Source: Clostridium thermopalmarium DSM 5974
GTDB taxonomy: Bacteria; Bacillota; Clostridia; Clostridiales; Clostridiaceae
Direction: 5' to 3'
Assembly (NCBI RefSeq): GCF_002995795.1
Contig: NZ_PVXN01000054.1
Span: forward strand, 1-59,065
DNA length: 59,065 nt
This document shows, in pieces, positions 27,785 through 37,372 of the stretch (the first letter of the stretch is position 1; each line of letters opens with the position of its first letter). The position numbers and the translations under genes were made by a program. The notes beneath the pieces were generated by a model that was not told the DNA's origin, did not search any database, and saw only the letters and a list, made by a program, of their open reading frames with translations.

Positions 27785-29497
27785 ATGAAGTTTCTTTCAA
27801 AAATTAAGGTAAAATATAAGCTAATGATATCTTACATATCAATAGCTTTAATAGTTTTGTTGGTAGGAATTATAGGTATAGTAAATTTGCGTAAGATTAA
27901 TTTAGCTTCAACAAGTATGTATAATATTCAATTTTCATCTATAGATACTCTTCATAAGATTAATGAAAACTTTCTTCAAGTTAAAAGTAACATATTAATT
28001 CTACTCTACGATAAGGACGATATGGTGATAGATCAAGTTATCCAGGACACCAATAGAATTATTAATGAAAATAACTCTCTTATTGAAAAGTATAAAAATT
28101 TAAATTTAGATGATTACGAGAAAAAGGAATTAGAGAAATTTAATTCCAATTTTATAAAATATAAAGAAAAAGGTAATTTAGTGTTGAGTAATGTTAAACA
28201 AAGAAAGTATAATGATATTGAAATGAAATGCAAAGATATGGATATTTCTAGAGTTAAGATGGAAGATTCTTTGAAAAAGCTAATAGATTATAGTTCTTAT
28301 GAAGCTAACGAAGTAGATAAAAATAATGCTAGGATATTTAGCAGATCTAAAATAACTATAGTATTATTTGTAATAATAGGATTAGTATTTGCTGTACTTT
28401 TAGCCTTTTTTATGACATGGGATATTATACTATCATTAAGTAACATTAAGAATTATGCAAATAATCTTTCAAAATATAATTTTTCTAATGAAATAAATAT
28501 AAATAGAAAAGATGAATTTGGACAAGTAGGAAATTACCTTAATATAGCTTTAAAAAATGTACGAGAACTCATAAAAATTATTATAGATAATTCTTTATCT
28601 CTTAGAAAATCTTCTAAGGAATTATACGATACAGTAAAAGAAATAAAATCTAAGGTATATGGTATAGACAAATTTATAAATGAAATAGTATCAGGATTTC
28701 AAGAAATAAGTTCTTCTTCTGAAGAGATTGCAGTATCTATTGAGGAAATAGATAAAAATCTAAATGAGTTATCTGTAAAAGCTAGTAACGGAAGTACTAA
28801 GTCATATGAGATAAAATCCAAAGCTATTTCAATCAGAGAAGAAGGAGAGGCTTCTAAGGAAGCTTCAGAAAAGATTTACTTGGAAAAATATGATCAAATT
28901 AAAAAGGCAATGGAAAAAGGAAAAGTAGTTGAAAAAGTAAAATATATGGCTCATGATATTGCTGACATTGCTTCACAAACTAATTTATTAGCCTTAAATG
29001 CAGCTATAGAAGCCGCTAGAGCAGGGGAAGCTGGAAGAGGTTTTGGAGTGGTTGCAGATTCTATTAGAAATCTTGCAGAAAAGTCAGCATTTACAATAAA
29101 TAATATTCAGAATATTGTATCAGAAGTAGAAGATTCATTTATCTACATGTGTGAGAATTCAGAAGATATATTAAAATATATAGAAAGTAATGTAAAGTCT
29201 TATTATGAATTTATTATGCATTCTAGCAAATCTTATGAAAATGATGCTAATTTTGTAAGTAATATGTCTGAAGAGATTGCAGCTATGACTGATGAAATAA
29301 ATATAAGTGCAAATCAAGTGAACAATGTTACGCAAAATTTTGTATTCACAATGGAAGAGTTTAATAAAAGTTCTCAAAATATAGTGGAAAACTTAGATAG
29401 TCTAGTAAAGGAAATGGATGGTATTGAATTAAATGCACAAAGACAAGAAGAATTGGCTCTAAGTTTAAATAAAATAATTGATAAGTTTCACATTTAG
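27785..29497 (+). CDS. Methyl-accepting chemotaxis protein with four-helix-bundle sensor
   Basis: This is a 570-residue membrane chemoreceptor. Residues 1-30 hold TM1 ([21 protein letters not shown]). An all-helical extracytoplasmic domain of about 150 residues resembles 4HB_MCP. TM2 is near 195-220, followed by HAMP and a signalling coiled coil with the tip [34 protein letters not shown] precedes the ATG at 27785; a reading frame starting 45 bp upstream overlaps the terminator and lacks a site. It is 11 bp from a lone binding-protein gene and then a two-component pair, so the binding protein may present a sugar to this receptor as in MglB/Trg. Confidence 0.88.
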   Translation: MKFLSKIKVKYKLMISYISIALIVLLVGIIGIVNLRKINLASTSMYNIQFSSIDTLHKINENFLQVKSNILILLYDKDDMVIDQVIQDTNRIINENNSLIEKYKNLNLDDYEKKELEKFNSNFIKYKEKGNLVLSNVKQRKYNDIEMKCKDMDISRVKMEDSLKKLIDYSSYEANEVDKNNARIFSRSKITIVLFVIIGLVFAVLLAFFMTWDIILSLSNIKNYANNLSKYNFSNEININRKDEFGQVGNYLNIALKNVRELIKIIIDNSLSLRKSSKELYDTVKEIKSKVYGIDKFINEIVSGFQEISSSSEEIAVSIEEIDKNLNELSVKASNGSTKSYEIKSKAISIREEGEASKEASEKIYLEKYDQIKKAMEKGKVVEKVKYMAHDIADIASQTNLLALNAAIEAARAGEAGRGFGVVADSIRNLAEKSAFTINNIQNIVSEVEDSFIYMCENSEDILKYIESNVKSYYEFIMHSSKSYENDANFVSNMSEEIAAMTDEINISANQVNNVTQNFVFTMEEFNKSSQNIVENLDSLVKEMDGIELNAQRQEELALSLNKIIDKFHI

Positions 29498-29508
29498 GAG
29501 GTGAGCCT

Positions 29509-30777
29509 ATGAAAAAGTTGCTTTCAATCTTTTTAATATTAGCATTATCTATTGGTTTTCAAGGATGCGGTAAAAATGAGATAAGCAATTCAGGAGAAAA
29601 TAAAAAAATAACTCTTACGATGTGGCATATATGGTCTCAAAAGACAGAAGATAGTAATTCTGTCATTATTGAAAACGTTGTAGACCAGTGGAATAAAAAT
29701 CATCCTAATATTCAAATAAAGCTTGAAAGCGCTGAAAATGAAAGGTATAAAACAAAAATAAAAACTGCCGCTGCTACAAATGAATTACCAGATATATTTT
29801 ATTCCTGGGGAGGAGGATTTTTGAAACCTCTAGTAGATACGGAAAAGCTATTGCCTCTTAACGAATATTTAAACAGTAATACAATAAAAGAGGTAAAGGA
29901 TGGAGTGTTAAATAATGTAACTTATAACAATAAAATATATGGATTACCTCTTACGTTTTCAATTGGCACCTTCTATTGTAACACAGAATTATTTGAAAAG
30001 GCTGGAATCAAGATACCAGATACTTATGATGAGCTCTTGTATGCTGTTAAAAAATTTAGAGAAAAAGGAATAACTCCACTGTTAGTTGGAGAGCAAGATA
30101 AGTGGACTGGAATAATGTATTACGACATTTTAGCTTTACGGGAAGTAGGAATACAATCCTCTAAAGATGCATTAAACGGTAATGATAGAGACAACGTATT
30201 TTTAAAAGCAGCTTATAAATTAAAAGAACTTATAGATTTAGGGGCCTTTGATGAAGCAAGTTTAAGACTTATGAGAGACGAATCAGAAATACTATTTAAA
30301 GAGGGAAAGATACCAATGTACTATACTGGAAATTGGCTTATAGGAGAACTACAAGGAGAAAACTCTAAAGTTAAGGATAAAATTGTAGTAAAAACATTTC
30401 CTATAATAAAAGGAGGCAAAGGAAATAATAAGGAATTTTTAGGTGGAGCTTCAGATTACTTAATGGTAAACAATGATACAAAGTATAAAAAAGAAGCTGT
30501 AGAAGCTATAGAGTTTATATGCAAAAATGTATCAAAACAGTATTATGAGTTTGGTTCAGGCTTGCCTGCATGGAAAGATACTTACAATGAGAAAAATGTA
30601 AATAAACTTTCTAAAGAATTAAAACATATTAGTGATAATGGAAACTACATGTTGTATTGGGATATTTATCTTGGAGAGAAAAATGGTAATAAGCATAAGG
30701 ATTTAGTCTATAAACTATTTCAAAAAAGTATAACCCCAGAAGAGTTTGCGAGAGAAATGAATAACTTAGAGGAATAA
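29509..30777 (+). CDS. Family 1 extracellular solute-binding lipoprotein without a permease
   Basis: The 422-residue lipoprotein has signal peptide and lipobox-like IGFQGC (Cys20). The fold is that of CUT1 binding proteins for oligosaccharides (KITLTMWHIWSQ near 34; NELPDIFYSWGGGFLKPL; FEKAGIKIPDTYDELLYAVKKFREKG). No CUT1 permease or ATPase gene is present in the window. It lies between a chemoreceptor gene and a sensor kinase gene with gaps of 11 and 18 bp. A sensing role, like that of XylFII downstream, is therefore more likely than transport. GAGGTG precedes the ATG. Confidence 0.9.
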   Translation: MKKLLSIFLILALSIGFQGCGKNEISNSGENKKITLTMWHIWSQKTEDSNSVIIENVVDQWNKNHPNIQIKLESAENERYKTKIKTAAATNELPDIFYSWGGGFLKPLVDTEKLLPLNEYLNSNTIKEVKDGVLNNVTYNNKIYGLPLTFSIGTFYCNTELFEKAGIKIPDTYDELLYAVKKFREKGITPLLVGEQDKWTGIMYYDILALREVGIQSSKDALNGNDRDNVFLKAAYKLKELIDLGAFDEASLRLMRDESEILFKEGKIPMYYTGNWLIGELQGENSKVKDKIVVKTFPIIKGGKGNNKEFLGGASDYLMVNNDTKYKKEAVEAIEFICKNVSKQYYEFGSGLPAWKDTYNEKNVNKLSKELKHISDNGNYMLYWDIYLGEKNGNKHKDLVYKLFQKSITPEEFAREMNNLEE

Positions 30778-30795
30778 GGCTAGGATGTGATTTAC

Positions 30796-32586
30796 ATGCA
30801 AAATAAATTTAGATTAAAGTCTATATATAAGGTCTTAAGGAATAAATACTTAAATTTGAAAATAAGCTCAAAGATAACAATATACTTTTCAGTACTTTTT
30901 ATAATATCAACTTTGGCAATTACTTTTGCATATAAGAAAATAAATAGCACTTATATGACGGAAAAAATAGAGCAGAGTTCTTTTGAGGCTTTAGAGAGAG
31001 CACAATTAAATATAAATACCATAATTAATGACGTTTCTAACACTTCAAAGATGATTATATCAAGTAGTGAGATTCAGGATAATCTACAATATAGTAATGA
31101 ACATGGTAGTCTAGAGATTCAAAATAATATTAATAAATACTTAATGCAATTTACAAATTTTAATCCTAATATAGCCTCTATATATATTTTTGATAATTAT
31201 GGCAACAGATATTATTCAGAAAATGTTATCTATAAAAATTTTGATATTAATGATATCAAAAATAAATATTGGTACAAACAAATAATAGATAAACAAGGTG
31301 GATATATCATAAGACTAAATGGTGGAGGGTTATTTCACAGTAAAGAAGGAAATTATGTATCACTAATAAGGGTAATAAACGATATTAATACTCAGAAAAA
31401 AATAGGTATATTAATTATAAATATAAGTGAAGAAGCATTTTACAATTCCATTGTAAGAATAGGAGATAAATATGGCACTAATTTAATTATAAAAAATGAA
31501 AATGGAGAAGTAATAACAAAATCTAAAATGGATGAGAGAATATTAATTGAAGCAGAAAGACAAAATGCTTTTGAAAATGATAAAGGATTTAGCATTAGAA
31601 AAATAGATGAAAGCGATTATATTATATCTAATATGAAAACAGACACGTATGGATGGAATTTAATTACTATTAGTGAGTATAGCCAGTTAAGTAAACAAGC
31701 TCAATATATGAAAAGTTTTATTTTATTTTTTATTAGTATAGTATTTATGCTAATTGCCTGCGGTTCAATAATAATATCTAGATTAATTACAAGACCATTA
31801 ATAAAGCTCCATGAATCCATGATGGGAGTAGAATATGGAGAATTTAAGCCTGTAAATACACCAACCTATAAGGATGAAGTTGGAGAACTAAAAAAGGTTT
31901 ATAATATTATGATTTTTCAGATCAAAACTCTTTTAGACAAAATAAGAGAGGATGAAAAATTTAAAAGGAAAGCAGAGCTAGAAATATTAATGTCACAAGT
32001 TAAGCCTCATTTTCTATATAACACATTTGATACTATCAGTTCCCTAGCTTTATTAGGAGAAAATAGAAAGGTATATGATGTAGTAAAGGCTCTAGGAGTC
32101 TTTTATCGAACAAGTTTAAGTAATGGCAAAGATATAGTAACTGTAGAAGAAGAGATAAAAACAGTAAAAAGCTACTTAATGATTCAAGGTATACGATATA
32201 AAGATAAATTTGAAGTTAAATATGATTTAGATCCAAATTGTAATCATTTCATGATAATAAAGCTAATATTACAGCCTTTAGTAGAAAATGCAATTTATCA
32301 TGGCCTTAGAAATAAAGCTGGTAAGGGATTGATAAAGATTTCTACCTTTGAAGAGGGAGAGATGCTGGTATTGTCTGTGGAGGATGATGGATTAGGCATG
32401 GATGAAATGCAACTTAAAAAAGTTATGGAAGGAAAAACTCCCGGCATAGGAGTTAGGGCTACTAAGGAAAGGGTGAGAATTTTTTATGGTGAAAAATCTG
32501 AATTTATTGTTAAGAGTGAGAAGGATGAAGGAACTAAAATTACAATTAAAATTCCTAAAAAAGTGGGTGAAGTAATTTATGAATAA
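30796..32586 (+). CDS. YesM-like sensor histidine kinase
   Basis: The 596-residue membrane kinase has TM1 near 20-45, a large extracytoplasmic Cache-like sensor (about 45-290), TM2 near 300-325 (SFILFFISIVFMLIACGSIIISRL), HAMP, and a His_kinase domain with phospho-acceptor His in SQVKPHFLYNTFDTIS. It ends with an HATPase (VENAIYHGLRN, SVEDDGLGMD, GIGVRATKERV). YesM-type kinases typically sense carbohydrates. I prefer ATG 30796 to GTG 30787. It overlaps the response regulator gene by 8 bp and follows a solitary binding-protein gene, which may encode its ligand-presenting partner. Confidence 0.92.
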   Translation: MQNKFRLKSIYKVLRNKYLNLKISSKITIYFSVLFIISTLAITFAYKKINSTYMTEKIEQSSFEALERAQLNINTIINDVSNTSKMIISSSEIQDNLQYSNEHGSLEIQNNINKYLMQFTNFNPNIASIYIFDNYGNRYYSENVIYKNFDINDIKNKYWYKQIIDKQGGYIIRLNGGGLFHSKEGNYVSLIRVINDINTQKKIGILIINISEEAFYNSIVRIGDKYGTNLIIKNENGEVITKSKMDERILIEAERQNAFENDKGFSIRKIDESDYIISNMKTDTYGWNLITISEYSQLSKQAQYMKSFILFFISIVFMLIACGSIIISRLITRPLIKLHESMMGVEYGEFKPVNTPTYKDEVGELKKVYNIMIFQIKTLLDKIREDEKFKRKAELEILMSQVKPHFLYNTFDTISSLALLGENRKVYDVVKALGVFYRTSLSNGKDIVTVEEEIKTVKSYLMIQGIRYKDKFEVKYDLDPNCNHFMIIKLILQPLVENAIYHGLRNKAGKGLIKISTFEEGEMLVLSVEDDGLGMDEMQLKKVMEGKTPGIGVRATKERVRIFYGEKSEFIVKSEKDEGTKITIKIPKKVGEVIYE

Positions 32587-33382
32587 TAGAATAAAAATTA
32601 TGATAATTGACGATGAATACCTTATAAGAGAACTTATAAAAAATTGTGTATCTTGGGATGAAATTGATGTTGATATAGTTGGAGAAGCTTCTAATGCTGC
32701 TGAAGGATTAAATCTAATAAGTAAAAATAAGCCAGACATTATTTTAACCGATATTTGTATGCCTGGACCAGATGGATTAGATATGAGCAAATCTATTCTA
32801 GAAAAGTATCCAGATATTAAAGTTATTATTATTACAGGATATGATGAATTTGAATATGCAAAGAGAAGTATAAAATTAGGAGTCAGTGATTTTATACTCA
32901 AACCTATAAATGATGAGGAATTGAAAAGTTCTGTTTTAAAGTTAAAAGAAGAAATTTTAGAAGAAAGATTAAAAGAAAAGCATTATGAGAATATTAAACA
33001 AAAATTTGGAGTCCTTAAAGAAATTATAGATTTAGATGAAGAGAATAAAAAGGAAACAAAATCTTTAAATATAGAAGAAGTAAAAGAATTTATATTAAAG
33101 AATATATCCAACAGAAATTTGTCATTAAAATTAGCGGCGGAGCATTTTTATGTAAACTCTAGTTATTTAAGTAGAGTTTTTAAATCGAAAACAGGAAAGA
33201 GTTTTTCAGAGTATGTTATCAATATAAAGATGAAATTAGCTATGGAAATGCTTAAGGATTCTTCTATGAAGTCCAGTGATATAGCCAAAAAGATTGGGAT
33301 AGATGACCCTAATTACTTTAGTGCTTGTTTTAAAAAACATATAGGTTGTTCAATAAAAGATTTTAGAAAAAGATATTTATAA
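32579..33382 (+). CDS. Short YesN-like AraC-family response regulator
   Basis: The 267-residue protein has a receiver domain (1-125; IIDDE, phosphorylation Asp in IILTDICMPG, Lys in ILKPI), a short charged linker, and an AraC HTH pair (about 165-267; SLKLAAEHFYVNSSYLSRVFKSKTGKSFSEYV and DPNYFSACFKKHIG). It lacks the middle domain that makes most YesN proteins 400-500 residues long. Paired with the kinase by an 8-bp overlap, it is likely to activate sugar-uptake genes; its targets are not visible. Confidence 0.92.
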   Translation: MNNRIKIMIIDDEYLIRELIKNCVSWDEIDVDIVGEASNAAEGLNLISKNKPDIILTDICMPGPDGLDMSKSILEKYPDIKVIIITGYDEFEYAKRSIKLGVSDFILKPINDEELKSSVLKLKEEILEERLKEKHYENIKQKFGVLKEIIDLDEENKKETKSLNIEEVKEFILKNISNRNLSLKLAAEHFYVNSSYLSRVFKSKTGKSFSEYVINIKMKLAMEMLKDSSMKSSDIAKKIGIDDPNYFSACFKKHIGCSIKDFRKRYL

Positions 33383-33461
33383 TACTTAAATATAAATAAA
33401 AATTATGGTAATACAATATCATAAATTAAAATATAAAAAATAATATTAACAGGAGAAAAAG

Positions 33462-34430
33462 ATGAAAAAGTACATAGTGTATATAACATTTATGCTTGTA
33501 AATATATGCATTTTTACTTTTCTTTTAATATATATCAGTAATACAGGAGTAAATAGAAGGGAAAAAGCAGATAAACCTAAAATAGTTTTAATTTCACATG
33601 TGTATTCTAATCCATACTGGCAATATGTGAAGCAAGGTGCAGAAGATGCCGCAAAAGAAAGAGGTGCTGTAATTGAATTCAAGGGTCCTAATACTGATAG
33701 TATAAAAGAAGGAATTAAATTTATCGATATGGCAATATATGCGAAGGTTCAAGGAATAATTACATATGTTCAAGATGAAAATGAATATAAACCATATATA
33801 AATAAGGCAATAGAGAGAGGAATTCCCTTAATCACAGTAGATTCTGATGCAGAGACTAGTAATAGACTGGCATATGTAGGAACAGATAATGTAAAAGCAG
33901 GAGAAGTTGCGGCAAAGGAATTAATGAAAAAGATTGGAACTAATGGAAACGTGTTTATATTAATGGGTGGAAAAGAAGTAAAAAATCAAATAGAGAGAGT
34001 TAAGGGATTTTCAAATTACATAAGTACTCATTCCAATATACATATAACTAATATAGAAGGAAGTGGAGCATATCTTTTAGAATCAGAACTGGCCACAAGA
34101 AAAATATTAAGTAAAAATCACAAAATAAATGCAATATTTTGTCCAAGTGCACTAGGGAGTGTTGGAGCTGCTAAAGCGGTAGAGAGTATGAATTTAAAAG
34201 GAAAAGTCAGCATTATAGGATTTGATGATTTGCCAGAAACTATTGCTAATATAAGCAAAGGAGTTACATATGCTACCATAGTTCAAAGACCTTATGAAAT
34301 GGGATATAAAAGTGTTAACTTAATAATGGACAATCTTCAAGGTAAAAAAATTAATGGAAAATATATAACTGATGTAAAGGTAGTAGATGAAAGTAATTTA
34401 GATTCTTATCTAAGAGGAGATATAAAATAA
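33462..34430 (+). CDS. xylFII: Membrane-anchored xylose sensor-binding protein, XylFII
   Basis: The 322-residue RbsB-like protein is held by an N-terminal membrane helix (YIVYITFMLVNICIFTFLLIY) and has no lipobox. The ligand domain has SHVYSNPYWQYVKQGAEDAA, GIPLITVDSDAE and AYVGTDNVKAGEVAA. The gene order binding protein, LytS kinase, YesN regulator, xylFGH matches the C. beijerinckii XylFII-LytS-YesN system. There XylFII binds D-xylose and contacts LytS to trigger xylFGH expression. AGGAG precedes the ATG. The stop is 1 bp from the kinase start. Function is by homology of order and architecture. Confidence 0.88.
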   Translation: MKKYIVYITFMLVNICIFTFLLIYISNTGVNRREKADKPKIVLISHVYSNPYWQYVKQGAEDAAKERGAVIEFKGPNTDSIKEGIKFIDMAIYAKVQGIITYVQDENEYKPYINKAIERGIPLITVDSDAETSNRLAYVGTDNVKAGEVAAKELMKKIGTNGNVFILMGGKEVKNQIERVKGFSNYISTHSNIHITNIEGSGAYLLESELATRKILSKNHKINAIFCPSALGSVGAAKAVESMNLKGKVSIIGFDDLPETIANISKGVTYATIVQRPYEMGYKSVNLIMDNLQGKKINGKYITDVKVVDESNLDSYLRGDIK

Positions 34431-34431
34431 G

Positions 34432-35853
34432 ATGAGTAGATTAAGAAATAAGTTAATAACTTTTATTATTATAATCATAACTCCTATGCTTTTCATTAAT
34501 TTATTTACATTGTTATTAAGCAATAAAATTGAGATGCAGTATAGTACTATGATAAGTAAACTAATTACAATGGAAGAAGCAAAAAGAAATATAAATAACT
34601 CTGTTTTATACTTTGATAAATATATTACTACAAGAGCTCAAGATGACTTGAAAAATTGTATTATAAATTATGAAAAGGCAAAACAGAACATAAATGCATT
34701 GGGATCGGGTTCCACTATAGAAAATATGTATTATTTGAGAGAGCTTAAAAATACTTTAGAAAGTTATAAAAAGTCTTACGACATAACTATTGAAAAGCTT
34801 AATAGTAATATGGGATATAATTTTTATGATGATTTTATAGAAACAAAAAATATAGCTCACTACTGCAATGAATATATAGAAAAGATAAATGAAAATTATT
34901 TAAAATATAATAATGAAAATTATAAATTGCTAGTAAGGAAAAACAGAATTAAGGATTCAGCAGTGATATTATATTTTTTGTTAATGATAATTGTATGTCT
35001 ATTTATAACACTAATTTTTTCCAAAAATATAACGGAAACATTGAAGGAATTAGTGCTTGAAGTAGAGAAAGTTTCAAAAGGATATTTTAATATAAAAAAA
35101 ATAAATCCATCAAACATATATGAAGTAGATATACTTTTAAAAGGATTTAACATAATGGTAAGCGATATCAAGACTTTAATAGATGAAATTAAAGAAAAAG
35201 CAGAAATTGAAAATATGTTAAAAGAAACTCAGCTAAAGGCTCTTCAATCTCAAATAAATCCACATTTTTTATTTAATACTTTAAATAGCATAATTCAAAT
35301 AGCAGATATTGAAGGAGCTGTTGAAACTGAAAAATTAATGAATGCTGTATCTAAGCTTTTGAGATATAGTCTAAGTATGGTAGATAGACAAGCATCTTTA
35401 AGAGAAGAATTAGATATAATAAAGCAATATGTGTATATTCAAGAAACAAGGTTTGAAGATAGGGTGGCTTTTAATATTGAAGTCAATGGCTATATAGATG
35501 ACATAATTGTTCCAGGCATGACTCTGCAACCACTGGTAGAGAATGCTTTTATTCACGGAATAGAACCTAAGGAAGAGGGAGGAAGTATACGTATAAAAGT
35601 TGATAGAAATGAAAAACATTGTTTAATAACAATTGAAGATGATGGATGCGGTATGACTGAGGAAACCATTTTTTCAATATTGGATGATAAAGAAGGCAAA
35701 AAACATACAGGTCATATAACAGGCATAGGTACTAAAAATGTCATTAAGAGATTAAAGCTTTTATATAATGACGAATTCGCATTCAAAATTCAGAGTAAAG
35801 TTGATGAAGGAACAAAGATAATTTTAAAAATACCTATTACTGGGGTGAGTTGA
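34432..35853 (+). CDS. lytS: LytS/YesM-like histidine kinase of the xylose sensor
   Basis: This 473-residue membrane kinase has TM1 at about 8-28 (FIIIIITPMLFINLFTLLL) and an extracytoplasmic helical domain of about 150 residues. TM2 is near 180-200 (SAVILYFLLMIIVCLFITLIF), followed by a HAMP-like segment, the His_kinase motif QSQINPHFLFNTLNSI and an HATPase (VENAFIHGIEP, IEDDGCGMT, GIGTKNVIKRL). In the C. beijerinckii system the periplasmic part of LytS binds XylFII, and xylose promotes the active complex. It lies between the XylFII and YesN genes with 1-bp gaps. Confidence 0.9.
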   Translation: MSRLRNKLITFIIIIITPMLFINLFTLLLSNKIEMQYSTMISKLITMEEAKRNINNSVLYFDKYITTRAQDDLKNCIINYEKAKQNINALGSGSTIENMYYLRELKNTLESYKKSYDITIEKLNSNMGYNFYDDFIETKNIAHYCNEYIEKINENYLKYNNENYKLLVRKNRIKDSAVILYFLLMIIVCLFITLIFSKNITETLKELVLEVEKVSKGYFNIKKINPSNIYEVDILLKGFNIMVSDIKTLIDEIKEKAEIENMLKETQLKALQSQINPHFLFNTLNSIIQIADIEGAVETEKLMNAVSKLLRYSLSMVDRQASLREELDIIKQYVYIQETRFEDRVAFNIEVNGYIDDIIVPGMTLQPLVENAFIHGIEPKEEGGSIRIKVDRNEKHCLITIEDDGCGMTEETIFSILDDKEGKKHTGHITGIGTKNVIKRLKLLYNDEFAFKIQSKVDEGTKIILKIPITGVS

Positions 35854-35854
35854 T

Positions 35855-37183
35855 TTGATAAGATTACTTATAGCAGACGATGAGAGTTTAGAAAGAAGAG
35901 CAGTAAAAAATATTATTTTAAAAAAATATAATGCTCAAGTTGAGTTTTTTGAGGCTAAGAATGGAAGAGAGGCCATAGAAATATTTGATAGAGTAAAACC
36001 TGATATTGTAATAATGGATGTTAAAATGCCAGGTATAAATGGCATTGAAGCAATCAAGCAAATAAGTAAGATATCTAGAGATGTGTATTTTATGATATTA
36101 ACAGCTTATGATTACTTTAGTTTTGCTAAGGAAGCTCTTGAGTACAATGTAAAAGAGTATATTTTAAAGCCATTTGATAAAAATGAATTAATAAATAAGG
36201 TAAGTAATGCTATAAATATTGTTGAACAAAAAAGAGAAGAAAGAAAAAAGGAACTAGAAATACAAGAAAAAATAAACATGATACTTCCTATTCTAGATAA
36301 TGAGATGAGCTATGCCATAATTAATAATAGTTTAAATGTCATCGATTATAATACTTACTTAAAATACCTAGGTTTAAAATTTTATTGTGGATACTGTATG
36401 CTGATAAAAGTTAAGGAAAAATATAATTATGTTCATTTAGATGAGAAGTCTAAACAAAAGCTAAAAGTAAAGATTAGAGAGTTTATAAAGGAATATATTA
36501 GTAGAGAATATAATTCAATTTCCTGTTTAACTCCTAATAATATAGCATTTTTTATAGAAATTAATGATAATCAAGATGATTACCAAGTTAGAATTGATTC
36601 TATAACTTTGGGGAGAAGAATAAGACAAGCCGTTAAAGAAAAGTTTGGTGTTTCGCTTAGTATAGGGATAGGAAGAAGATATTATGATATCAAAAATTTA
36701 CATATGTCCTATAAGGAGGCATATACTTCTCTAAATTATAATTCTAATGAAGTAAATGTAAGAAGTTATCAAGACATATATGCAGCATCAGATAAAGCGC
36801 AAAATAATCCTAATAAAAAAGTAGATTTTATTAAGAGTGATAAGGAAGAAAGCTCAAGAGAAGATAGAGAAACTTTGCTGTCCAGAATAGAAAAGTATAT
36901 AAACATTAATTATAATAAGGAGTTAAGCTTAGAAAGTTTAGCAAGTCACTTTAACTTAAGTCCATATTATTTCAGTAGAATGTTTAAAGAATTAACTGGA
37001 ACTAACTATTCAGAATATATAACTAACGTTAGGATATGTAAAGCAAAGGAAATGTTGAAAGAAGGAACTTTAAATATAAAAGAAATATGCTATAAAGTAG
37101 GATATAATGATCCTAATTATTTTAGCAGGGTATTTAAGAAAATAGAGGGTATGAGTCCTAAACAGTTTAAATTAAATTTATAG
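35855..37183 (+). CDS. yesN: YesN-like AraC-family response regulator of xylFGH
   Basis: The 442-residue regulator has a receiver (1-120; LIADDES, phospho-Asp in IVIMDVKMPG, YILKPFD), a middle region of about 200 residues, and a C-terminal AraC HTH domain (about 345-442; SLESLASHFNLSPYYFSRMFKELTGTNYSEYI, DPNYFSRVFKKIEGMSP). It starts at TTG 35855 with GGGGTGA upstream. It should bind upstream of xylF and activate xylFGH when LytS signals xylose. A terminator follows, so xylFGH has its own promoter. Confidence 0.9.
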   Translation: MIRLLIADDESLERRAVKNIILKKYNAQVEFFEAKNGREAIEIFDRVKPDIVIMDVKMPGINGIEAIKQISKISRDVYFMILTAYDYFSFAKEALEYNVKEYILKPFDKNELINKVSNAINIVEQKREERKKELEIQEKINMILPILDNEMSYAIINNSLNVIDYNTYLKYLGLKFYCGYCMLIKVKEKYNYVHLDEKSKQKLKVKIREFIKEYISREYNSISCLTPNNIAFFIEINDNQDDYQVRIDSITLGRRIRQAVKEKFGVSLSIGIGRRYYDIKNLHMSYKEAYTSLNYNSNEVNVRSYQDIYAASDKAQNNPNKKVDFIKSDKEESSREDRETLLSRIEKYININYNKELSLESLASHFNLSPYYFSRMFKELTGTNYSEYITNVRICKAKEMLKEGTLNIKEICYKVGYNDPNYFSRVFKKIEGMSPKQFKLNL

Positions 37184-37202
37184 AATAGAATTATGCAAAA
37201 GC

Positions 37203-37239
37203 ACTATATAGGCAATAAAGTCCTATATAGTATTTTTTT
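37203..37239 (+). terminator. Terminator between yesN and xylF
   Basis: ACTATATAGG (37203-37212) pairs with CCTATATAGT (37222-37231), followed by seven T after an A. The 130 bp from here to xylF should hold the regulated xylF promoter. TTAAT-containing elements recur at roughly 11-16 bp near 37309-37335, but no clear operator could be fixed. Confidence 0.8.
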
Positions 37240-37372
37240 GCAGTTAATTAGGCATATATGTATATGTTTACAGCAAGTAATTACATGGCTTTAAAACAAG
37301 TTTTAATGTATCTTAATAGCATAAAGTATTAAGTTATATATTACGTAATTTGAAGATTAAGGGGGATTTTTA

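Noticed and set aside
32392-32901. 169-codon minus-strand frame across the kinase/regulator junction
   Set aside because: Shadow of two certain genes, with composition of a complementary strand.
33462-34430. XylFII as the transport binding protein of xylFGH
   Set aside because: It has a membrane anchor, no lipobox, and sits before a kinase, while a true lipoprotein XylF is encoded at 37373.
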